Of a stretch of DNA of 64,000 nt, positions 59,237-64,000 are shown piece by piece (positions within the stretch are counted from its first letter, which is position 1; each line of letters begins with the position of its first letter). The translations under genes and the position numbers were made by a program. This DNA is from Dehalobacter sp. 12DCB1. GTDB taxonomy: Bacteria > Bacillota > Desulfitobacteriia > Desulfitobacteriales > Syntrophobotulaceae. The notes beneath the pieces are model-generated. The model saw nothing but the letters and a program-made list of their open reading frames with translations. It was not told the DNA's origin and searched no databases. The stretch spans positions 248,001 to 312,000 of the forward strand of contig NZ_POSF01000014.1 in NCBI RefSeq assembly GCF_004343605.1, read 5' to 3'.

Positions 59237-61183
59237 CTAAGCTAGGCTGATTGCATTAAATTTGCATTTTTTCAGACAAGCCCCGCATTTAATGCATTTC
59301 TGCGTATCGATCACATAGGGTGTATCTTTATCCCCAGTGATGCAGCCGACCGGGCAGACTTTGGAACATTGCCCGCAGCGCTTACATTTTTCATTATCAA
59401 CCGTATATTCCATCAGCGCGGTACAGGCATGCGCCGGACACCGTTTCTCAAAGATATGGGCTTCATATTCGTGACGGAAATAGCGCAGTGTTGCAAGTAA
59501 TGGATTCGGAGCTGTCTGGCCCAGACCACACAGTGATGTCCGTTTAATAACCTTGGCCAGATTTTCCAGCGTATCCAAGTCCTCAGCTTTCCCCTCACCT
59601 TTGGTGATCCGGATCAGGATTTCGAGAAGCCGCTTCGTTCCTTCCCGGCAGGGTGTACACTTGCCGCAGGATTCCTTCTGGGTAAAACTTAAGAAAAAAC
59701 GGGCAATATCGACCATACATGTCGTATTATCAAGAATAACCAGTCCGCCTGAGCCAACCATTGCTCCTGCGGCGGTCAGATTATCATAATCGACTTTAAT
59801 ATCCAGCATTTCCTCGGGAAGACAGCCTCCCGAGGGCCCCCCGATTTGAACAGCCTTAAATTGGTTTCCGTCCTTGATCCCGCCGCCGATATCAAAAATG
59901 ATGTCTCTCAGCGTGATACCCATCGGTACTTCCACCAGGCCGGTGTTATTGACCTTGCCGGTCAGAGCAAATATCTTGGTGCCTTTGCTTTTTTCAGTGC
60001 CGAATTGCGTATACCAGTCTGTGCCATTCCGTAAAATATACGGTACATTGGCCCAGGTCTCGACGTTGTTAATATTGGTCGGTTTTCCCCAGAGGCCTTT
60101 GACGGCAGGGTAGGGAGGCCTGACCGTCGGCATCCCACGCTTGCCTTCGATGGAAGCAATCAGGGCCGTCTCCTCGCCGCAGACAAAAGCGCCTGCACCG
60201 GCTTTGATCTTTAGTTTGAAGTTAAATCCGGAATTCAGGATGTTATTGCCCAGTAATCCATTTTCCTCAGCCTGGGCAATCGCGGTTCTCAGCCTGTCGA
60301 TCGCGAGCGGATATTCGGCCCGGCAGTAGATATAACCCTCGTCGGCGCCAATCGCGTAAGCGCCGATCAGCATTCCTTCAATCACCGCATGCGGGTCTCC
60401 TTCAAGAACGCCCCTGTCCATGAATGCACCAGGATCTCCTTCATCGGCGTTGCAGATCACATATTTTTTCGCGCCCTCTGACTGGCGGCATAGACTCCAT
60501 TTAAGTCCTGTCGGAAAACCTGCACCTCCGCGGCCTCTCAAGCCTGATTTTTTAACTTCCTCCACAACCTCGTCCGGGCTCATGGTTTGGATCGCTTTGG
60601 CCAAACCCTTGTAGCCATCTTTAGCGAGATAATGGCTGATTTCCTCCGGGTCAATCTTACCGCAGTTATCAAGGATGATCCGTTTCTGTTTGGCAAATAG
60701 ATTCACGGTCTCAAAATTTGCCGCGAGTTTTCCAGATACCGGATCCTCGTAAAGAAGTCTTTCAACTTTTTCATCACGTAAAATATCTTTTTCAATAATT
60801 TCAGAAATGTCCTCTTCCTTGACCTTCGTATAGAAAGTCTTATCCGGTTCAATGATCACGGTCGGCCCTTGTTCGCAAAAACCGTGACAGCCCGTAGAGC
60901 GGACGTCAGCCGTATCAATGCCTCTTGCAGCCAATCCTTCCCTGAGTAGATCAATTAATGTCTGGGAACCTGAAGAAAAGCAGCCTGTTCCATTGCAGAC
61001 CAGAATCTGCTTATTTCTTCTGTCTGGTTCCAGGATCAAAGACATCAGTCTCTGCCTCTGCTGTTTACAGGAAACATCGTCATGGCACAATGGCCCTTCC
61101 GTCCTGCATTGAACATAATCGGAACAGGGAGTGGATGCTGTATGATGACATTTTTCACAACACGGGTTCACTAAAACCTTCAT
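59237..61183 (-). CDS. NuoF-like NADH-binding diaphorase subunit
   Basis: The 648-residue protein has an N-terminal thioredoxin-like [2Fe-2S] domain with extra Cys, then GLRGRGGAGFPTGLKW (NADH/FMN), ICNADEGDPGAFMDR, CGEETALIASIEGKRGMPTVRPP, ESCGKCTPCREG (4Fe-4S) and two more ferredoxin clusters at the end (CKRCGQCSKVCPVG, CIKCGACLKKCKFN). It matches HydB/HylB-type proteins of bifurcating hydrogenases and formate dehydrogenases. It passes electrons between NAD(H) and FdhA. Confidence 0.93.
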   Translation of the reverse strand: MKVLVNPCCEKCHHTASTPCSDYVQCRTEGPLCHDDVSCKQQRQRLMSLILEPDRRNKQILVCNGTGCFSSGSQTLIDLLREGLAARGIDTADVRSTGCHGFCEQGPTVIIEPDKTFYTKVKEEDISEIIEKDILRDEKVERLLYEDPVSGKLAANFETVNLFAKQKRIILDNCGKIDPEEISHYLAKDGYKGLAKAIQTMSPDEVVEEVKKSGLRGRGGAGFPTGLKWSLCRQSEGAKKYVICNADEGDPGAFMDRGVLEGDPHAVIEGMLIGAYAIGADEGYIYCRAEYPLAIDRLRTAIAQAEENGLLGNNILNSGFNFKLKIKAGAGAFVCGEETALIASIEGKRGMPTVRPPYPAVKGLWGKPTNINNVETWANVPYILRNGTDWYTQFGTEKSKGTKIFALTGKVNNTGLVEVPMGITLRDIIFDIGGGIKDGNQFKAVQIGGPSGGCLPEEMLDIKVDYDNLTAAGAMVGSGGLVILDNTTCMVDIARFFLSFTQKESCGKCTPCREGTKRLLEILIRITKGEGKAEDLDTLENLAKVIKRTSLCGLGQTAPNPLLATLRYFRHEYEAHIFEKRCPAHACTALMEYTVDNEKCKRCGQCSKVCPVGCITGDKDTPYVIDTQKCIKCGACLKKCKFNAISLA

Positions 61184-61196
61184 CGTTTCCCCTCCC

Positions 61197-61700
61197 TTAT
61201 TTAAATCTTTTCAGAATATCCGGCACCAGGCCGGAATTCATATTTCCAAAAACCTGACCATTGATGGTCATGACAGGAGCCAGTCCACAGGCTCCAATGC
61301 AAGCAACGGTTTCCAACGTGAATCTTTGATCAGCGGTAGTCTCTCCGGCAACAATTGCAAGTTCGCGTTCAATCTCAGAAAGTACTTTCTGAGCGCCTCT
61401 GACGTGACAGGCTGTTCCCATACAAACCCGGATCAAATTACGGCCTGTTGGTTTCAGTCTGAACTGAGCATAGAAAGTAACGACGCCAAATACTTTTGCC
61501 TCAGGGATCTTCAGTCCTTTGGCAATGGCCCGCATGACGGCTTCAGGAAGATAACCATACATTTCCTGAGCCTCTTGGAGAACCGGAATAAGAGCACCAT
61601 CATGACCCTGATAAGCAGAGATAATCTCATTCAGCCTGTGTTGATTGGAATCAGCAAATACTGCCTCTTGTTTGGAGTCACAACACTTACACATATTCAC
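61197..61700 (-). CDS. NuoE-like [2Fe-2S] subunit
   Basis: The 167-residue protein has LIPVLQEAQEMYGYLPEAVMRAIAKGLKIPEAKVFGVVTFYAQF and the four ligands in CMGTACHVRGA and CIGACGLAPV. It is the thioredoxin-like partner of the NuoF-type subunit downstream and starts the three-gene operon. Confidence 0.95.
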   Translation of the reverse strand: MNMCKCCDSKQEAVFADSNQHRLNEIISAYQGHDGALIPVLQEAQEMYGYLPEAVMRAIAKGLKIPEAKVFGVVTFYAQFRLKPTGRNLIRVCMGTACHVRGAQKVLSEIERELAIVAGETTADQRFTLETVACIGACGLAPVMTINGQVFGNMNSGLVPDILKRFK

Positions 61701-61734
61701 TCTCCTTAATTTGTCCTAATCTTAGCAAATGTGA

Positions 61735-62310
61735 TTATGGAACATAGATTACACCATTTTCTGTAAGCAGTAAAGACATTTTAAAATCATGATCCTCTGC
61801 TGCAATTTTTTCAACCAGCTGGCAATCATACGCCAAACCGATGATGCAAACGTCTTTCCTTAATTGAGGCAGGAAACGATCATAAAAGCCTTTGCCAAAA
61901 CCAATCCTTTTGCCTTGCCTGTCAAATACGACACCCGGAACTAGAATCAGATCAATTTCTTCTGGGGGTATCGGATGTAAGTAGTCAGGACCCGGCTCTC
62001 TGATCCCAAAAGTCCCTAACTGTACATCATCTTTAATATTTTTGATTTGACACGGAATAATGGTTTCCCCCTGACAAAACGGAATAATCAACTTTTTTCG
62101 TGCTTTGAGCGTTTCTTCCGCAACCCCGGTAGTTTCTACTTCATCCCAATAATTTAAGTACATCATAATTATCTCCGCGTTCTGATAAGCTGGCAAAGAC
62201 GTTATATTCCTTTGAATCCGATCATTTTTTTGCCTGCGTTCATCAGCTGTCATGACCCTCCTGATTTGAAGAACTTTTTTTCGAAATAAATCTTTTTCTT
62301 TTTTGTTCAC
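61735..62310 (-). CDS. 5-formyltetrahydrofolate cyclo-ligase
   Basis: The 191-residue protein has LILVPGVVFDRQGKRIGFGKGFYDRFL, the family signature, and KKLIIPFCQG in the first half. It converts 5-formyl-THF to methenyl-THF using ATP. It fits with the formate dehydrogenase as part of one-carbon folate metabolism. Confidence 0.93.
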   Translation of the reverse strand: MNKKEKDLFRKKVLQIRRVMTADERRQKNDRIQRNITSLPAYQNAEIIMMYLNYWDEVETTGVAEETLKARKKLIIPFCQGETIIPCQIKNIKDDVQLGTFGIREPGPDYLHPIPPEEIDLILVPGVVFDRQGKRIGFGKGFYDRFLPQLRKDVCIIGLAYDCQLVEKIAAEDHDFKMSLLLTENGVIYVP

Positions 62311-62651
62311 GTTCTGTCCTCCTGGTCATATGTCTGCATTACAGAGCAAAATTAATCATATTTTCGACATTAATCACTTCAAAAATCATAATTTCTTAAA
62401 AATGGTGTTCATTTAGCATTTTTTCCTAAAAATTATCCCCAGCCGCACTAGCCAAAGAACAAGTTTTTTCATGGTTTATCCACATTATCCACAACCGTTG
62501 TGGATAAATATTGCATTCTATGTTTTTCTTATACCTATTCTTTTTTGTCGATTTTTTTACCATAATAAATAAAAAATATAAAGTTTTTGATTATTCAATC
62601 AATTATTAATGAATAATTGAAAATAAACCGATGTAACTGCGTCCTCCAATT
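62311..62651. other. AT-rich intergenic region with DnaA boxes
   Basis: About 340 bp without an open frame. It contains the DnaA-box cluster at 62476-62507 followed by an AT-rich stretch (62515-62630). Confidence 0.6.
62476..62507. promoter_or_regulatory. Three perfect DnaA boxes
   Basis: TTATCCACA at 62476-62484 and 62485-62493, and TGTGGATAA at 62499-62507. The last two form a palindrome with 11-bp arms (TTATCCACAAC / GTTGTGGATAA, 1 bp apart). It could titrate DnaA or control the gene downstream. Confidence 0.75.
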
Positions 62652-63671
62652 TTACATATTCAAGCCAGGAACCGCATTTAACTTCCATGAAGCATAATCA
62701 TCATTCATAAAGCGATAATAACCGGCCAGTGCAATCATCGCGCCATTGTCGGTACAGTATACCGGTGAAGGATAAACAAAAGAGATTGCGCGGTGATCCA
62801 GTTCCTGCTGCAGCACTTGCCGCAAATTGCTGTTTGCTGCAACCCCGCCGGCCAGGGCCAAGGTCTTAATCGGATATTTTTCCAAGGCCCGGAGAGTTTT
62901 CTGCACAAGCACCTCTACAACGGCAGCCTGGAAAGAAGCTGCCAGGTTGGCAGTATTCAAAATTTCGCCCTTCATCCGAGCACTGTTTAAGGTATTAAGA
63001 ACCGAGGACTTTAATCCGCTGAAACTGAAATCAAAGCTCCCGGTTTCCAGCATTGCTCTGGGAAAATCAAAAGCTGCTGCATTTCCTTCGAAAGCAGCCT
63101 TCTGGATATTCGGACCGCCCGGATATCCAAATCCAAGCGCCCGGGCTACTTTGTCAAAGGCTTCTCCGGCAGCATCATCCCTGGTTCTACCGATCACTTC
63201 ATAGTCTAGATGTCCCCTAAAAATAATCAGATTGGTGTGTCCGCCGGATGCCAAAAGCGCCAGCAGCGGGAAACGCAAGTCCGGATGCTCCAAGAAGTTG
63301 GCATAAACATGCCCCTCCAGATGGTTGACGCCGATTAAAGGAATGCCTGCTGCATAGGCCATGGCTTTGGCAGCAGATACTCCCACCAGGAGAGATCCCA
63401 CCAACCCAGGGCCGTACGTCACTGCAACTGCAGAAAGATCTTTAAATCCCATACCTGCTTGTCCGAGGGCCTCTGAAACTACCTGACTGATATGCAGACA
63501 GTGTTCCCGCGATGCTATTTCCGGGACAACGCCTCCATACTTTTGGTGGGTACCAATCTGAGATGAGATGATGTGGCTTTTTAAATCTGTACCGTTGACT
63601 AAGACCGCAGCCGACGTCTCATCACAGCTTGTTTCAATACCTAAAATTATTACATTTTTGTTATTGTCCAC
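62652..63671 (-). CDS. tsaD: tRNA t6A synthase TsaD
   Basis: The 339-residue protein has ILGIETSCDETSAAVLVNG, VVPEIASREHCLHI, VTYGPGLVGSLLVG, GVNHLEGHVYANFLE, the HxE metal site and LALAGGVAANSNLR. It makes N6-threonylcarbamoyl-adenosine on tRNAs. Confidence 0.97.
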   Translation of the reverse strand: MDNNKNVIILGIETSCDETSAAVLVNGTDLKSHIISSQIGTHQKYGGVVPEIASREHCLHISQVVSEALGQAGMGFKDLSAVAVTYGPGLVGSLLVGVSAAKAMAYAAGIPLIGVNHLEGHVYANFLEHPDLRFPLLALLASGGHTNLIIFRGHLDYEVIGRTRDDAAGEAFDKVARALGFGYPGGPNIQKAAFEGNAAAFDFPRAMLETGSFDFSFSGLKSSVLNTLNSARMKGEILNTANLAASFQAAVVEVLVQKTLRALEKYPIKTLALAGGVAANSNLRQVLQQELDHRAISFVYPSPVYCTDNGAMIALAGYYRFMNDDYASWKLNAVPGLNM

Positions 63672-63703
63672 AATACTCCTCCAACGAAACTAGTTAAGTT
63701 CTA

Positions 63704-64000
63704 CTAGAGACTGGCCCACATAATCAGTGCATCCTCCTGGTTGTCGGAATAGTACCCTTTGCGTACTCCGGCTGCCTTGAAACCTAATTTTTCATACAGA
63801 TTCCGCGCCGTCTGATTGGATACCCGAACTTCCAGTGTAAACCGCATCACACCTTTAGCTATCATCTGATAAATCACGTTTTTCATCAGGTACTCGCCCC
63901 AGCCCTTACCGCGGCATCCCGGCCAGATTGCAACATTTGTAATATGCCCCTCTCCCATGACGATCCAAAGCCCTATATAGCCAATAACCTTGTGATCCAG
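63704..64000 (-). CDS. rimI: Ribosomal-protein alanine acetyltransferase RimI, partial
   Basis: The frame continues to the right edge: VIGYIGLWIVMGEGHITNVAIWPGCRGKGWGEYLM, RFTLEVRVSNQTARNLYEKLGFKAAGVRKGYY. The GNAT acetyl-CoA loop RGKGWG is present. Only the C-terminal two-thirds are in the window. It lies next to tsaD, the usual order. Confidence 0.93.
   Translation of the reverse strand: MDHKVIGYIGLWIVMGEGHITNVAIWPGCRGKGWGEYLMKNVIYQMIAKGVMRFTLEVRVSNQTARNLYEKLGFKAAGVRKGYYSDNQEDALIMWASL

Noticed and set aside
62476-62507. Calling the DnaA-box cluster the chromosomal origin
   Set aside because: Neither dnaA, host dnaN, recF nor gyrase genes are nearby, and three boxes are fewer than usual for oriC.

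Overview
The window looks like the chromosome of an anaerobic, low-to-mid GC Firmicute, most likely a Dehalobacter/Desulfitobacterium-type member of the Peptococcales. The reasons are a CIRCE-controlled groESL, a selenocysteine formate dehydrogenase run by NuoE/NuoF-like diaphorase subunits, a CoA-disulfide-reductase/rhodanese/TusA/DsrE fusion, and Gram-positive style ribosome binding sites. The genus is an inference; no rRNA or tRNA gene is visible.

From 1 to about 25,215 lies the early/replication and lysogeny half of a prophage that runs off the left edge. Genes on the minus strand from 21,902 leftwards form a long, tightly packed early operon: Cro-like and XRE regulators, a putative single-strand annealing protein, a fused SbcD-SbcC nuclease, a DnaD-like initiator with a DnaC-like loader, an adenine-methylase-like protein, PcfK- and PcfJ-like proteins, a DUF5131 protein, RecU, a phage metallopeptidase split by a G8 tract, a phage-encoded beta sliding clamp, and many small proteins. 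The divergent plus-strand lysogeny module (22,060-25,131) holds a CI-like repressor, an ImmA/IrrE protease, a lipoprotein and a tyrosine integrase. Six copies of a 13-bp operator lie around the switch.

From about 25,215 to 41,981 lies a second element, an integrative mobilizable element. It carries a HigBA-like toxin-antitoxin pair, a truncated dinD, a serine-recombinase relic, a type III-like restriction-modification operon with a GHKL-ATPase/nuclease gene, SLOG and HTH genes, TnpV, a MobV relaxase with a candidate oriT, a RepA-like ATPase with iteron-like repeats, a MobC-like protein, a tyrosine integrase, a small Xis-like HTH protein and an XRE repressor. A 12-bp direct repeat (TTATTCCCACTC) at 25,215 and at the 3' end of guaA (41,970) marks the junctions. 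The two elements sit in tandem at the guaA 3' end, and each carries a terminator hairpin just inside its guaA-proximal junction.

From 41,970 to the end lie chromosomal housekeeping genes, nearly all on the minus strand: guaA, hpt, a YmaF protein, a candidate type I toxin locus, an integrase relic, groEL/groES behind CIRCE, a PII protein, mobA, the CoA-disulfide reductase fusion with an ArsR regulator, DegV, MarR, an NYN-domain protein, the formate dehydrogenase operon (NuoE-like, NuoF-like, Sec-containing FdhA with a clear SECIS hairpin), 5-formyl-THF cyclo-ligase, tsaD and the end of rimI. mobA fits functionally with the bis-MGD-requiring formate dehydrogenase, and the cyclo-ligase with one-carbon metabolism.
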